NCBI GenBank assembly: GCA_028707275.1
Contig: JAQTUP010000005.1
Location: forward strand, 62,001-126,000
DNA from: Gallionella sp.
GTDB lineage: Bacteria > Pseudomonadota > Gammaproteobacteria > Burkholderiales > Gallionellaceae
Direction: 5' to 3'
Length of the DNA stretch: 64,000 bases
This document shows, piece by piece, positions 26,447 to 36,651 of the stretch (the stretch's first letter is position 1; each line of letters begins with the position of its first letter). Position numbers and translations under genes: made by a program. The notes below the pieces were generated by a model. It saw nothing but the letters and a program-made list of their open reading frames with translations. It was not told the DNA's origin and made no database searches.

Positions 26447-27862
26447 TTACAACGCCCTGACCTTCACGGACTTGCCCTTGACCTTGCCGGCATTCAATTT
26501 GCGCACGGCCTCATTGGCGATGTAGTGCGCGACCGCCACGTAGGTTGAAAAATCAGTCACGTTGATTTTGCCGATTTGCTCGCGCGTGAATCCGGCGTCT
26601 CCTGTGAGTGCGCCCAGCACGTCGCCTGCGCGGATTTTCTCCTTGCGGCCACCCAGAATCTGCAAGGTCACCATCGGTGGCACCAGAGGTGCATCATCCT
26701 CGTCCTTGAGTTCGCTGATCTCGTGCCATTCGGGCACGCTGCCGGTCATCTTGGCGATGCTGACGATGCGCTGACGGTCAGACGGGCCGCACAGCGAGAG
26801 CGCCCAGCCATCCTGGTCGGCGCGCCCCGTGCGTCCGATGCGATGGACGTGAATCTCAGGGTCGGGCGTGACATCGACGTTGATGACCGCTTCGAGTTGT
26901 GCGATATCCAGACCCCGCGCTGCCACGTCGGTCGCTACCAATACCGAACAGCTGCGGTTGGCGAACTGGATCAGCACCTGATCGCGCTCTCTTTGTTCCA
27001 TGTCGCCATTCAGGGTCAGCGCATAAATGCCCTGCGCATGCAGCACTTCGAGCAAGGATCTGCATTGCTGTTTGGTGTTGCAAAAAGCCAACGTGCTGAC
27101 CGGGCGGTAATGGCGAAGCAAGCGGCCTACCGCCGCCAGACGTTCCTCGTTGCTCACTTCATAGAAACGCTGACGTATCTTGCCCGTTTCATGCTGTTCG
27201 GCCAGTTTGACTTCCTGCGGATGGCGCATGAACTGGCGCGCCAGGCGGCTGATGCCTTCCGGATAGGTCGCCGAAAACAACAGGGTCTGGCGATCGCTCG
27301 GGCAACGCTTGGCAATGAAGGCCATGTCGTCGTAAAAGCCCATGTCCAGCATGCGGTCGGCTTCGTCGAGCACCAGGGTGTTGAGCGCCGACAAATCAAG
27401 CGTGCCGCGCTCCATATGATCCATGATGCGTCCGGGCGTGCCCACCACGATGTGCGCGCCGTGCTCCAGGCTCGCGATCTGCGGGCGCATGGTGGAACCG
27501 CCGCAAAGCGTGAGGATCTTGATGTTGTCCTCTGATCTGGCCAGTCGGCGTATCTCCTGGGTGACCTGATCGGCCAGCTCACGCGTCGGGCACAGCACCA
27601 TCGCTTGCACCGCGAAGCGGCGCGGGTTCAGACGGGTGAGCAGAGGCAGTGCGAAGGCCGCTGTCTTGCCGCTGCCGGTCTTGGCCTGCGCGATCAGATC
27701 GTGCCCTGCCAGTGTGACAGGCAGGCTGGCCGCCTGTATCGGCGTCATCACAGAATAGCCTAACTGCTGCAAGGTCGCCAGTAGGCCGGGCGAGAGGGGC
27801 AGTTCGTTGAAAGGTCGCGAGGCAGACGCGGGCGAAAATGGGTTTTGTGTAGTATCGTTCAT
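26447..27862 (-). CDS. dbpA: ATP-dependent RNA helicase DbpA
   Basis: 471 residues. DEAD-box core: Q motif GYSVMTPIQAASLP, motif I AQAKTGSGKTAAFALP, Ia PTRELADQV, Ib TPGRIMDHM, DEAD as VLDEADRMLDMGF, SAT as LLFSATYPE, VATDVAARGLDIAQ, HRIGRTGRA. The C-terminal about 75 residues form the DbpA RNA-binding domain (VTLQILGGRKEKIRAGDVLGAL), which targets 23S rRNA helix 92 for large-subunit assembly. I chose ATG 27862; the TTG two codons upstream is also possible. A 13-unit heptamer array follows the stop. Confidence 0.95.
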   Translation of the reverse strand: MNDTTQNPFSPASASRPFNELPLSPGLLATLQQLGYSVMTPIQAASLPVTLAGHDLIAQAKTGSGKTAAFALPLLTRLNPRRFAVQAMVLCPTRELADQVTQEIRRLARSEDNIKILTLCGGSTMRPQIASLEHGAHIVVGTPGRIMDHMERGTLDLSALNTLVLDEADRMLDMGFYDDMAFIAKRCPSDRQTLLFSATYPEGISRLARQFMRHPQEVKLAEQHETGKIRQRFYEVSNEERLAAVGRLLRHYRPVSTLAFCNTKQQCRSLLEVLHAQGIYALTLNGDMEQRERDQVLIQFANRSCSVLVATDVAARGLDIAQLEAVINVDVTPDPEIHVHRIGRTGRADQDGWALSLCGPSDRQRIVSIAKMTGSVPEWHEISELKDEDDAPLVPPMVTLQILGGRKEKIRAGDVLGALTGDAGFTREQIGKINVTDFSTYVAVAHYIANEAVRKLNAGKVKGKSVKVRAL

Positions 27863-27971
27863 GCGCAATTATCCCAGCTTGTGATCTTGTTTGCCTGAAA
27901 TTATTACACGCCCTCCGAAAAATATTCGATTCCATACAAATCTTTCGACAGAAAGTTTGCGGTATGGCTCG

Positions 27972-27977
27972 TATAAT
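27972..27977 (+). promoter_or_regulatory. candidate -10 box for ppsR
   Basis: A perfect TATAAT, 30 bases before the ppsR start in the divergent dbpA-ppsR gap. The best -35-like hexamer (TTCGAC, 27944-27949) is too far for standard spacing, so support is limited to the -10. Confidence 0.3.
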
Positions 27978-28006
27978 AGAGCCGTCACACTATTGTCGGG
28001 TGAGCC

Positions 28007-28837
28007 ATGAAGTGTCGCACGGTCGCGCTGATTTCGGATGGAACTGGTATCACGGCGGAAACGCTGTGTAACGGCCTGCTCTCGCAATTCGAGGGCATCG
28101 AATTTCGCTACGTGCGCTATCCCTTCACCGACAGTCTGGAGAAGGCGGATGCGTGTTTGCAGCGCCTGACTGAACTGGCGCAGGAAGATGGCGTGCGCCC
28201 GCTGGTCGTCATGACACTGATGGATGCGCAATTGACCGTCCACTTGCGCCAGGCGGACGCGCTGTTTCTGGATTTGTTCGACACCTTCATCGCGCCGCTG
28301 GAGCAGGAGCTGGGGCGCAAATCCACGCACAGCGTAGGGCTCAGTCACGGTCAGGAAACGCGCGAATATGCCAGACGTATCGCTGCTATGAATTTTGCCC
28401 TGGCGCACGACGACGGCATTTCGGCCGCCGACTTTAAAAATGCCGACGTGATTCTGGTGGGCGTCTCGCGCAGCGGCAAGACCCCCACCAGCTTGTACCT
28501 GTCCTTGCAGTTCGGTCTCAAGGCCGCCAACTATCCGCTGATTCCTGAAGATTTCGAACGAGGCTGTTTGCCCGAATCGCTGCTTGCCTTTAGGGACAAG
28601 CTGTTCGGGCTTTCCATCGCGCCCGAGCAGCTGCATCGCATCCGGGAAGAGCGTCGCCCGCACAGTCATTACGCGTCCATCGAAAACTGTCGCGCAGAGG
28701 TGGCGGCCGCCGAGAGGCTGATGCGCCGCGAGGGGATAGACTGGCTCGATATGACCTCGCGCTCGATCGAGGAAATGTCCGTGCATTTACTACAGTTGAT
28801 TCATAAAAAACAGGAAGCCGTAAACCGTAAACCGTAA
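28007..28837 (+). CDS. ppsR: PEP synthase regulatory protein (kinase/pyrophosphorylase)
   Basis: 276 residues, DUF299 family. Reversibly inactivates PEP synthase by ADP-dependent threonine phosphorylation and phosphate-dependent dephosphorylation. Seen: [15 protein letters not shown] at the N-terminus, P-loop-like [26 protein letters not shown]. Its target ppsA follows 14 bases later in the same direction, as is usual. The last four residues (VNRK P) and the stop are encoded by three CCGTAAA heptamers, so the C-terminus is repeat-derived. Confidence 0.95.
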   Translation: MKCRTVALISDGTGITAETLCNGLLSQFEGIEFRYVRYPFTDSLEKADACLQRLTELAQEDGVRPLVVMTLMDAQLTVHLRQADALFLDLFDTFIAPLEQELGRKSTHSVGLSHGQETREYARRIAAMNFALAHDDGISAADFKNADVILVGVSRSGKTPTSLYLSLQFGLKAANYPLIPEDFERGCLPESLLAFRDKLFGLSIAPEQLHRIREERRPHSHYASIENCRAEVAAAERLMRREGIDWLDMTSRSIEEMSVHLLQLIHKKQEAVNRKP

Positions 28838-28838
28838 A
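28818..28838. repeat. 7-bp tandem array, unit CCGTAAA, at the end of ppsR
   Basis: Three perfect units. The last one provides the ppsR TAA stop (28835-28837). It lies 13 bases before the ppsA start codon, just upstream of AGGAG. Confidence 0.9.
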
Positions 28839-28851
28839 CAGGAGACTCATC

Positions 28852-31221
28852 ATGCACCCGTACGTGATTTCGTTCCAGTCTTTAGGTATTTCTGACATAG
28901 CTCAGGTCGGCGGCAAGAATGCCTCGCTGGGCGAAATGATCAGCCAGCTCAGTGCCACGGGTGTCTGCGTACCGGGCGGCTTTGCCACGACGGCGCAGGC
29001 TTTTCGGGATTTTCTGGCGGTGAACGGTCTGGATCAGCGCATATCCGCTGCGCTGGCCGCGCTCGATACGGAGGATGTGGCCGCTCTGGCTAAAACCGGC
29101 GCCGAAATACGCGGCTGGATTTTGGCTGCCACCTTGCCGGAGAAGCTGGTGCAGGAGATAGGCGAACACTATGAGCGTATGACGGGTGACGTCGACGGGA
29201 GTTTTGCCGTGCGCTCGTCGGCCACCGCAGAAGATCTGGCTGACGCATCGTTCGCCGGGCAGCAGGAGACCTATCTGAATATTCAGGGGCTGGACAATGT
29301 GCTCCATGCCGTGAGAGCAGTGTTCGCCTCCCTTTACAACGACCGTGCCATCTCCTATCGCGTGCATACCGGCTATGCCGATGCGGGGGTCGCGCTGTCA
29401 GCCGGTGTGCAGCGCATGGTGCGCTCGGATCTGGGGGCATCCGGCGTGATGTTCACGCTGGACACCGAATCCGGGTTTCGCGATGCGGTGTTTATCACGT
29501 CAAGCTACGGTCTGGGCGAAATGGTGGTGCAGGGGACGGTCAATCCGGACGAATTTTATATCCATAAACAAAAGCTCGAAGAAGGTTACCCTGCAATCGT
29601 CAGGCGCAGCCTGGGCTCCAAACAGCAGCGCATGGTATTCGACAGCGGCTGTTCTTTGGGGCATTCGACGCTGATCGAGGAGGTGCCGCAGCCCTTGCGC
29701 GATCAATTTTCACTGACCGACGAAGACGTGTTGCAGCTGGCGCGTTATGCGGTATCAATCGAGAAGCATTACGGTCGCCCGATGGACATCGAGTGGGGGC
29801 GGGACGGGCAGGATGGCCGCTTGTATATTTTGCAGGCCAGGCCTGAAACGGTGCAGTCGCAGCGCGTATCGGGCGGGGGCGGGAAATATGTGCTGGGGCA
29901 GCGCGGCGAAGTGCTGATCGAAGGGCGCGCGATCGGCCAGAAAATCGGCACAGGTCCGGTGAGGCTGGTCAGCGGCCCGTCCCAGATGGGGCGCGTGCAA
30001 ACAGGCGATGTGCTGGTCACCGACATGACCGATCCTGACTGGGAACCTGTGATGAAGAAGGCATCGGCGATTATCACCAATCGCGGCGGGCGCACCTGTC
30101 ATGCGGCGATCATCGCGCGCGAGCTGGGGATTCCTGCCATCGTCGGCTGCGCTCGTGCGACCGATGCGCTGCCCGACGGCGAAATCGTCACGGCCTCCTG
30201 CGCCGAGGGCGACACGGGTTTTGTGTATCGTGGCCGATTGCCGTTCGAGATCGTCGCGGAAAGTTCTGCGGCGCTGCCCGCATTGCCTGTGAAATTGATG
30301 CTCAATGTGGGCAATCCGACGTTGGCCTTCGAATTCGCGCAAATGCCCTCCGACGGCATCGGTCTGGCACGCCTTGAATTTGTCATCAACAACATGATAG
30401 GTGTACACCCCAAGGCGGTGCTCAATTTCAAGACTTTGTCCGAACCCTTGCAGGAGCAGGTGTTGCAGCGTTCGCGCGGCTATGCCGACCCGGTTAGCTT
30501 TTATGTCGATAAGTTAAGCGAGGGCATCGCCTGTCTGGCTGCCGCCTTCTGGCCCCGGCCTGTCATCGTGCGACTGTCGGACTTCAAGTCCAACGAGTAC
30601 AGCAAGTTGTTGGGCGGGGAGCTTTTTGAGCCGGTCGAAGAGAATCCCATGATAGGTTTTCGCGGGGCGGGGCGCTATGTCGCCCCGGAATTTACCGACT
30701 GCTTCGAGCTGGAATGCCGGGCGATGAAGAAGGTGCGCGAGGTGATGGGCTATACCAATGTGGAGGTCATGATCCCGTTCGTGCGTACCGTGGGCGAGGC
30801 GCGCGAAGTGGTGGATGAACTGGCGAAAAACGGCCTGCGTCGCGGCGAGTCGGGTCTGCGCCTGATTATGATGTGCGAGATTCCCTCCAATGCCCTGTCC
30901 GCCGAAGCATTCTTGCAGTATTTCGACGGGTTTTCGATAGGCTCCAACGATCTGACCCAGCTGACGCTGGGGTTGGACCGTGATTCCAGTCTGGTGGCCA
31001 ACCGCTTCGATGAGCGGGATGCGGCTGTCAAGCTTCTGTTGCAGATGGCAATTTCCGCCTGTAATCGGCTGGGGAAATATGTCGGCATCTGCGGTCAGGG
31101 GCCGTCCGATCACTTCGATTTCGCGCAATGGCTGATGGAGCAAGGCATACAGTCCATCTCGCTGAACCCGGATACCTTGCTGGAAACCTGGCGAAAACTG
31201 GGTGCTGTCGCAACACGCTGA
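28852..31221 (+). CDS. ppsA: phosphoenolpyruvate synthase
   Basis: 789 residues. Makes PEP from pyruvate and ATP in gluconeogenesis. Seen: N-terminal ATP-binding domain ([35 protein letters not shown]), swivelling domain with the catalytic histidine in [23 protein letters not shown], and C-terminal TIM barrel with [36 protein letters not shown] and the cysteine in [15 protein letters not shown] at 28840-28844 serves ATG 28852. Regulated post-translationally by PpsR encoded just upstream. Confidence 0.97.
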   Translation: MHPYVISFQSLGISDIAQVGGKNASLGEMISQLSATGVCVPGGFATTAQAFRDFLAVNGLDQRISAALAALDTEDVAALAKTGAEIRGWILAATLPEKLVQEIGEHYERMTGDVDGSFAVRSSATAEDLADASFAGQQETYLNIQGLDNVLHAVRAVFASLYNDRAISYRVHTGYADAGVALSAGVQRMVRSDLGASGVMFTLDTESGFRDAVFITSSYGLGEMVVQGTVNPDEFYIHKQKLEEGYPAIVRRSLGSKQQRMVFDSGCSLGHSTLIEEVPQPLRDQFSLTDEDVLQLARYAVSIEKHYGRPMDIEWGRDGQDGRLYILQARPETVQSQRVSGGGGKYVLGQRGEVLIEGRAIGQKIGTGPVRLVSGPSQMGRVQTGDVLVTDMTDPDWEPVMKKASAIITNRGGRTCHAAIIARELGIPAIVGCARATDALPDGEIVTASCAEGDTGFVYRGRLPFEIVAESSAALPALPVKLMLNVGNPTLAFEFAQMPSDGIGLARLEFVINNMIGVHPKAVLNFKTLSEPLQEQVLQRSRGYADPVSFYVDKLSEGIACLAAAFWPRPVIVRLSDFKSNEYSKLLGGELFEPVEENPMIGFRGAGRYVAPEFTDCFELECRAMKKVREVMGYTNVEVMIPFVRTVGEAREVVDELAKNGLRRGESGLRLIMMCEIPSNALSAEAFLQYFDGFSIGSNDLTQLTLGLDRDSSLVANRFDERDAAVKLLLQMAISACNRLGKYVGICGQGPSDHFDFAQWLMEQGIQSISLNPDTLLETWRKLGAVATR

Positions 31222-31360
31222 GCTTTTTTTCAGGAGTCGGCCGATGGATCTTTGCACAGGAATGAGGCCGGTGGCGTAAATCTCTCAACGCGGCTGTTGA
31301 TAATTCGGTAAGATTGCGCCTGCGTGCCAATCAGAGTGGCATTCCGTTCAGGCGATCAAT

Positions 31361-32527
31361 ATGAAAATTCACGAATATCAAGGTAAGGAAATCCTGCGCC
31401 AGTACGGCGTGCCAACGCCGCGCGGGGTGGCGTGCCTGGGGGTCGATGAGGCTGTTGCGGCCGCCCGGTCGCTGGGGGGGGCTGTTTGGGTGGTGAAGGC
31501 GCAGATTCATGCGGGCGGGCGCGGCAAGGGGGGCGGGGTCAAGGTCGCGCATTCGATAGACGAGGTGCGAGCCGCCGCTGTCGAGATACTGGGCATGCAT
31601 CTTGTGACACATCAGACGGGTCCTGCGGGGCAGGTCGTGCGCCGCCTTCTGATCGAGGAAGGCGCGAAAATAGCCCGCGAGTTTTATGTCGGCATGGTGA
31701 TCGACCGTGATGCGCAGCGCGTGGCTTTGATTGTCAGTCCCGATGGCGGAACGGATATTGAAGAGGTCGCCAGATCCCGCCCCCAGAGTATTCATACCTG
31801 GCGCACAGACCCTGTCGCCGGTCTGACGGCTGATGTGGCCGCGTCCGCTGCGCGTCAGATCGGTATTCCCGAGACTGCGATTGACGAGGCGGTTGTCGTG
31901 CTGCAAGGACTTTATCGTGCCTTCGTTGAAAAGGATGCGATGCTGGCCGAAATCAACCCGCTGGTGTTGACCGATGACGGGCGAGTGCTGGCGCTCGACG
32001 CCAAGTTTAACTTTGACTCCAATGCGCTGTACCGTCATCCTGAAATCGTGGCTCTGCGCGACCTTGACGAAGAAGATCCGGCTGAAATCGAGGCTTCAAA
32101 ATTTGATCTGAGCTACATCTCGCTGGACGGCGATATTGCCTGTCTGGTGAATGGCGCGGGTCTTGCGATGGCGACGATGGATATTATCAAGCTGTATGGC
32201 GGTAATCCGGCTAATTTTCTGGATGTGGGCGGCGGCGCCAGTCGCGAAAAGGTGACCGAGGCATTCAAGCTGATGTTGAAGAATCCCGGCCTGAAGGCGG
32301 TCCTGGTCAATATTTTTGGCGGCATCATGAAGTGCGATGTGATCGCGGAAGGTATCGTGGCCGCCGTGCGTGAAGTGCACCTGAGTGTGCCGCTGGTGGT
32401 TCGTCTGGAAGGTACCAACGTGGATCTGGGTAGAAAAATACTGGCAGAATCGGGTTTGCCGATTATTTCGGGCGGCGACATGGCGGATGCCGCTCAAAAA
32501 GTTGTCGCAGCCGCGAGGAACACATAA
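31361..32527 (+). CDS. sucC: succinate--CoA ligase, beta subunit
   Basis: 388 residues, normal length. ATP-grasp subunit of the TCA-cycle enzyme. Seen: [97 protein letters not shown] and [18 protein letters not shown] 31361 is used; only a weak upstream ribosome-binding site is visible. The stop overlaps sucD by one base (TAATG). Confidence 0.97.
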   Translation: MKIHEYQGKEILRQYGVPTPRGVACLGVDEAVAAARSLGGAVWVVKAQIHAGGRGKGGGVKVAHSIDEVRAAAVEILGMHLVTHQTGPAGQVVRRLLIEEGAKIAREFYVGMVIDRDAQRVALIVSPDGGTDIEEVARSRPQSIHTWRTDPVAGLTADVAASAARQIGIPETAIDEAVVVLQGLYRAFVEKDAMLAEINPLVLTDDGRVLALDAKFNFDSNALYRHPEIVALRDLDEEDPAEIEASKFDLSYISLDGDIACLVNGAGLAMATMDIIKLYGGNPANFLDVGGGASREKVTEAFKLMLKNPGLKAVLVNIFGGIMKCDVIAEGIVAAVREVHLSVPLVVRLEGTNVDLGRKILAESGLPIISGGDMADAAQKVVAAARNT

Positions 32528-33408
32528 TGTCCATTCTGATTAATAAAAATACCCGGGTCATGACACAGGGCATGACAGGGCGTGTCGGGCAGTTTCATAC
32601 GGCCGGTTGTATCGCTTATGCCAATGGCGCAAATTGCTTTGTCGCCGGCGTCACGCCCGGCAAGGGCGGGCAGAATTTCGAAGGGGTGCCGGTTTACGAC
32701 AGTGTGCGGGAAGCCAAGGATCAGACGGGGGCTACGGTGTCGGTGATTTATGTGCCGCCCGCTTATGCGGCTGCCGCGATCGATGAAGCGGTCGAGGCCG
32801 ACCTTGATCTTGTGATTTGTATCACCGAAGGTATTCCTGTGCATGATATGCTACGCACTCGTTACAAAATGCAGGGGCGTCGCACGCGGCTCATCGGGCC
32901 CAATTGTCCGGGACTGATTACTCCGGATGAAATTAAGATAGGCATCATGCCGGGCCATATCCACAAGAAGGGGCGTATCGGCGTGGTATCCCGCTCGGGT
33001 ACGCTGACCTATGAAGCGGTCGGCCAACTCACGGCGCTGGGAATGGGGCAGTCATCCTGCGTGGGTATCGGCGGCGATCCTGTCAACGGGATGAAGCATC
33101 TGGACGTGCTGCAACTGTTCAACGATGACCCGGAAACGGATGCGGTGGTGATGGTAGGCGAGATAGGGGGCAGCGATGAGGAGGCCTGCGCACGCTGGAT
33201 CAAGGATAATATGGTAAAACCCGTCGTCGGTTTTATCGCCGGCATAACGGCGCCCCCGGGCAAGCGTATGGGTCACGCCGGTGCGATCATCTCAGGTGGC
33301 GTAGGTGGTGCTGATGATAAGTTGGCGGTGATGGAAGCATGCGGCATACATATCACTCGCAATCCCGCTGAAATGGGGCGGGTGATGAAGAAAATACTAA
33401 AAGGGTAA
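32527..33408 (+). CDS. sucD: succinate--CoA ligase, alpha subunit
   Basis: 293 residues. CoA-binding and phosphohistidine subunit. Seen: [69 protein letters not shown], and the phosphorylated histidine in [10 protein letters not shown]. Overlaps sucC by one base. The TAA stop lies inside the first heptamer of a 7-bp array, so the end of the gene coincides with the repeat boundary. Confidence 0.97.
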   Translation: MSILINKNTRVMTQGMTGRVGQFHTAGCIAYANGANCFVAGVTPGKGGQNFEGVPVYDSVREAKDQTGATVSVIYVPPAYAAAAIDEAVEADLDLVICITEGIPVHDMLRTRYKMQGRRTRLIGPNCPGLITPDEIKIGIMPGHIHKKGRIGVVSRSGTLTYEAVGQLTALGMGQSSCVGIGGDPVNGMKHLDVLQLFNDDPETDAVVMVGEIGGSDEEACARWIKDNMVKPVVGFIAGITAPPGKRMGHAGAIISGGVGGADDKLAVMEACGIHITRNPAEMGRVMKKILKG

Positions 33409-33477
33409 GTGGATAGTGGTAAGTGGTGAGTTGGTTACCCCACTTACTGCTTTCCACTTTGCCACTCACCATTTTTT
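33405..33477. repeat. bipartite 7-bp array after sucD, possible terminator
   Basis: Left arm 33405-33432: GTAAGTG, GATAGTG, GTAAGTG, GTGAGTT. Right part 33440-33470 contains CCACTTACTGC, TTTCCACTTTG and CCACTCACC, roughly complementary. A run of six T (33472-33477) follows the right arm. This gives the layout of an intrinsic terminator between sucD and terC. Confidence 0.8.
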
Positions 33478-33488
33478 AAGGGTTTTTA

Positions 33489-34229
33489 ATGTTAGAAATG
33501 CTTGTAACATCCTCATTTTGGGTGGATGTGCTGAAGATCATCATGATCGATTTGTTGCTCTCCGGCGATAATGCGGTGGTGATCGCGTTGGCCTGCCGCA
33601 ATTTGCCTGTTGCACAGCGTCGGCAGGGTATTATGTTCGGGGTGGGCGGCGCAATCGGACTGCGTATAGTGCTTACTTTTTTTGCAGTCAGCTTGTTGGC
33701 GCTTCCTTATTTGAAGCTGGTAGGCGCGCTGTTGCTGTTCTGGATAGGCGTCAAGCTGATCCTGCCCGAAGATGAGCACGACGAAAACAGCATCAAGGCC
33801 GACAACCGGTTGATAGGTGCGATCAAGACGATCATAGTCGCCGACTTTGTGATGAGTCTGGATAACGTGTTGGGGGTAGCCGCCGCAGCCAAGGGCAATG
33901 TGTCTTTGCTGGTGTTCGGCCTGTTGATCAGTATTCCGCTCATTGCCTGGAGCAGTCAGCTGGTACTCAAGTTGATCGACCGTTTTCCCTATATCATTTA
34001 TGCAGGTGGCGCGCTGTTGGGTTATGTGGCCGGCGAAATGCTGGTGGCTGAGGCGATATTTTCAACGCTTGCCCAGGCGCATCACTATTTGCACTGGCTG
34101 ATCCCGGCAGCTTCGGCTGTGATGGTGTTGGCTGTCGGAAAATGGCTGGCAATGCGCCGTGCCGTGGAAGCCAATGTAGTCGATCTGGTTGACGGGCGCG
34201 TATCTGTCATGCCGGGGAAACAGGAATAA
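33489..34229 (+). CDS. TerC family integral membrane protein
   Basis: 246 residues with about seven hydrophobic segments. The signature IMIDLLLSGDNAVVIALACRNLP near the N-terminus, and the second half-repeat VADFVMSLDNVLGVAAAAKGN, each carry the conserved Asp-Asn pair of TerC/Alx proteins. Members are linked to tellurium resistance and manganese export; the substrate here is unknown. No yybP-ykoY riboswitch is visible upstream, where the space is filled by the heptamer array. AAGGG at 33478-33482 is the likely ribosome-binding site. Confidence 0.9.
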   Translation: MLEMLVTSSFWVDVLKIIMIDLLLSGDNAVVIALACRNLPVAQRRQGIMFGVGGAIGLRIVLTFFAVSLLALPYLKLVGALLLFWIGVKLILPEDEHDENSIKADNRLIGAIKTIIVADFVMSLDNVLGVAAAAKGNVSLLVFGLLISIPLIAWSSQLVLKLIDRFPYIIYAGGALLGYVAGEMLVAEAIFSTLAQAHHYLHWLIPAASAVMVLAVGKWLAMRRAVEANVVDLVDGRVSVMPGKQE

Positions 34230-34267
34230 GAGTTCTTGCTAAGGGTTGTTTTCTCTGATGAAACAGA

Positions 34268-34468
34268 ATGATCGCCCTGGCCATTTATGGAACACTTGGT
34301 CATTTTACGAGGTGTTTAGCCGAAAAATATTTGGCCGAACCCGCGAAGAAAGGCAATCCGGTGGCAGGTATTCACCCCATCCTCTCATTTTTCATGTGGG
34401 AGCGGGAAGACCCGTTTTTCGAGTTTTATGCTAAGAGGGCAAGAAATGAAACTGTTGATTCCGCTTGA
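34268..34468 (+). CDS. small hypothetical protein, doubtful
   Basis: 66 codons (MIALAIYGTLGHF...). Mildly protein-like composition but no family resemblance, no clear ribosome-binding site, and its 3' end overlaps the universal stress gene in another frame by 23 bases. A 62-codon frame in another phase covers the same DNA. Listed only so that the gap 34230-34445 is described; probably not coding. Confidence 0.18.
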   Translation: MIALAIYGTLGHFTRCLAEKYLAEPAKKGNPVAGIHPILSFFMWEREDPFFEFYAKRARNETVDSA

Positions 34469-34877
34469 TGGTTCGTCCGGGGCGCTGCGTGCCGTTGACT
34501 ACGTGATCAGTCAGATGGATGCGTTCAAACAGCCGCCGACGCTGCTGTTGCTGAACGTGCAATGGAAAATCGCGACGGGTAACGTCAAGTTATTCATCAG
34601 TCAGGAAACCATCAGCGACTATTACCGGGAGCAGGGCATGAACGCGCTGCAGGCGGCCCGCGCCGCGCTGGATGCAGCGCAGCTGCCTTATCAGTACCAC
34701 ATCAGCGTAGGCACACCTGCCGAGTCTGTCGCGCAATATGCGAGGGAGCAGGGGGTGGACCAGATTGTGATGTGCAGGCAGGGGCAGGGGCAGGGCAGTT
34801 TGCAGGTGTTTTTGTTAGGCTCGGTGGTAGCCAAGGTGCTGCATCTGGCAGACTGCCCGGTGTTGCTGATCAAATGA
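34446..34877 (+). CDS. universal stress protein (UspA family)
   Basis: 143 residues, single Usp domain. Seen: KLLIPLDGSSGALRAVDYVI at the N-terminus, a central helix-strand pattern, VGTPAESVAQYAREQGVDQIVM, and a C-terminal GQGSLQVFLLGSVVAKVLHLADCPVLLIK segment. The nucleotide loop G-x2-G-x9-G-S is present in a slightly degenerate form. ATG 34446 is preceded by GAGGGCAAG. The stop overlaps the PP2C gene (ATGA), so it opens a likely operon of signalling genes. Confidence 0.88.
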   Translation: MKLLIPLDGSSGALRAVDYVISQMDAFKQPPTLLLLNVQWKIATGNVKLFISQETISDYYREQGMNALQAARAALDAAQLPYQYHISVGTPAESVAQYAREQGVDQIVMCRQGQGQGSLQVFLLGSVVAKVLHLADCPVLLIK

Positions 34878-35710
34878 AAATCATGAACATGACAGACGTG
34901 CTGGAGATTGTCGCTAAAACCGACCCCGGGATGGTGCGTGCGCACAATGAAGACAGCGTGGAGATCGATGCTGCTTGCGGCCTTGTGGTGCTGGCCGATG
35001 GCATGGGCGGTTACAATGCCGGAGAGGTTGCAAGCGGGTTGGCGGTGTCGGTGTTGGTGAGCGAAATTACCGGCTCGCTCAAACACACCAGTCCGCTTAC
35101 GCGGGACGAAGAAACCGGTGACGAGCTGGGCGTGTCCCTGATCAACCGTGGCATACACAACGCTAATGCGTCTATCTATGATGCGGCCCGGAAGAATGAG
35201 CAATATGCGGGGATGGGCACGACCATCGTCACGGCGCTGTTTTATGACAACCGTGTGGTAGTGGGGCATGTAGGGGATTCTCGCCTGTACCGCCTGCGCG
35301 GCGGGATGCTAAAACCGATTACCCGGGACCATTCCTTGCTGCAAGAGCAGATAGACTGCGGAATGATCACTGCTGAAAATGCCCGTTATTCCAGGAACAG
35401 GAATCTGGTGACCCGGGGTGTCGGTATCGACGCTGAAGTTGTCCCGGAAATTCATCTGTATGACGTTGAGGTTGGTGACATATATCTGCTCTGCTCGGAC
35501 GGGTTGAACGATATGGTTGAAGACGACGATATTTATTCCGTACTCTACGCGATGCAGGGTAATCTTGCGCTCGCCGCAGAGCAGTTGATCCAGACTGCAA
35601 ACGATAATGGCGGCAGAGATAATGTTTCGGTGATTCTGGTCAAGGTTAAGCAGGATTTTGCACAACCGCGCAGTCGGCTGGCAAGGCTGCTCGATTGGTT
35701 TAAGAAATAA
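34874..35710 (+). CDS. PP2C-type serine/threonine protein phosphatase
   Basis: 278 residues. All metal-binding PP2C motifs are visible: RAHNEDSVEI, VLADGMGGYNAGEVAS, GMGTTIVTAL, VGHVGDSRLYRLRGG, ITRDHSLLQEQ, LCSDGLNDMVEDDDI and NDNGGRDNVSVILV. A soluble Stp-like phosphatase that would oppose Hanks-type kinases; two such kinases lie at 45921 and 47830. ATG 34874 overlaps the Usp stop. It is followed 15 bases later by an FHA-domain gene, a common phosphatase-FHA pairing. The open frame extends upstream to 34772 inside usp, which I reject. Confidence 0.93.
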   Translation: MKIMNMTDVLEIVAKTDPGMVRAHNEDSVEIDAACGLVVLADGMGGYNAGEVASGLAVSVLVSEITGSLKHTSPLTRDEETGDELGVSLINRGIHNANASIYDAARKNEQYAGMGTTIVTALFYDNRVVVGHVGDSRLYRLRGGMLKPITRDHSLLQEQIDCGMITAENARYSRNRNLVTRGVGIDAEVVPEIHLYDVEVGDIYLLCSDGLNDMVEDDDIYSVLYAMQGNLALAAEQLIQTANDNGGRDNVSVILVKVKQDFAQPRSRLARLLDWFKK

Positions 35711-35725
35711 ATGAGAGGCACGACT

Positions 35726-36604
35726 ATGACTGCAAAATTGATATTGACCCTTGATGGGGCGCTCATTCAGGAATATCCGCTGGACAAGGAGCGCATGACC
35801 ATAGGCCGCAAGCCGCACAACGATATTGTGATCAATAATCTTGCCGTGAGTGGAGAGCATGCGGCGATTATCACTATCTTGCATGACTCTTTTCTGGAAG
35901 ATCTGGAGAGTACCAACGGACTGACCGTAAATGGTCAGGCTACCTTAAAACATCTTCTGGAGAACAACGACGTCATCGAGATAGGCAAGTATAAACTGAA
36001 ATATGTGAGCGATCATGTAAGTCATACCAATGCGGCTGATTTCGAGAAGACGATGGTTCTGCGCTCGCCTGTGATGCCCGCAAAACCTGTTGCCGAGGCA
36101 CATGGAGATACCGGCTATTTTCAGCAGATACACGGCCATGTGGCCGGGCATGATCATACGGTTAAGTCGGCAAGTTTATTCGAAAGTCATCCGCACGAAG
36201 ATGAGGGAGCTGCCGATGCCGTTGAAATCAAGGGGGATGTGGGCAAGCGCGGCGCTGATGCCGACGGACAGGCGAGCGGGGTGCCTCACGCCGCTGAAAC
36301 GCCTCAGCCGGATGCCGTCGTCCACGGAGCGGCCGCAGCGCCCCTGGCCGCGATACAGATTTTGAACGGGCCGAGCGCGGGCAAAGAACTTAATCTGGTT
36401 AAAGGTCTCACGACCCTGGGTAAGCCCGGGGTGCAGGTGGCCGTGTTGACGCGCCGCCCGCACGGGTTTTTTATCACGCATGTCGAAGGCGCAAGTTTTC
36501 CTTCCGTGAATGGTCAGGTTTTGGGCGGGCAGCCGCATCTATTGAACGATCACGACCTGATCGAGTTGGCGGGTGTCAAAATGGAGTTCTATTTCAAAAA
36601 CTAA
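35726..36604 (+). CDS. FHA-domain protein (two FHA-like domains)
   Basis: 292 residues from ATG 35726 (preceded by GAGAGGCACG); ATG 35711 is an alternative. N-terminal FHA domain (about 5-100) with MTIGRKPHNDIVINNLAVSGEHAAI and LESTNGLTVNG, the phosphothreonine-binding Arg, Ser, His and Asn pattern. A variable, His- and Asp-rich linker (about 110-205) follows, then a second FHA-like fold (AIQILNGPSAGKELNLVKGLTTLG, PSVNGQVL, LLNDHDLIELAGVKMEFYF) lacking the usual GR and SRxH residues. Likely reads out kinase phosphorylation in partnership with the adjacent PP2C enzyme (inference). Confidence 0.88.
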   Translation: MTAKLILTLDGALIQEYPLDKERMTIGRKPHNDIVINNLAVSGEHAAIITILHDSFLEDLESTNGLTVNGQATLKHLLENNDVIEIGKYKLKYVSDHVSHTNAADFEKTMVLRSPVMPAKPVAEAHGDTGYFQQIHGHVAGHDHTVKSASLFESHPHEDEGAADAVEIKGDVGKRGADADGQASGVPHAAETPQPDAVVHGAAAAPLAAIQILNGPSAGKELNLVKGLTTLGKPGVQVAVLTRRPHGFFITHVEGASFPSVNGQVLGGQPHLLNDHDLIELAGVKMEFYFKN

Positions 36605-36651
36605 CGGGCCCGGTAGCTGAGGTTTTCTGAAATTGTGGAGAGTGATTGAGC

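Noticed and set aside
26576-27535. 319-codon open frame antisense to dbpA
   Set aside because: All DEAD-box motifs are on the other strand; the frame is a composition artefact.
33409-33488. yybP-ykoY (manganese) riboswitch upstream of terC
   Set aside because: The short gap is filled by the heptamer array; none of the conserved loops are visible.
34246-34434. 62-codon frame between terC and the universal stress gene
   Set aside because: Cys/Arg-rich, no ribosome-binding site, and it competes with another frame on the same DNA; neither looks convincing.
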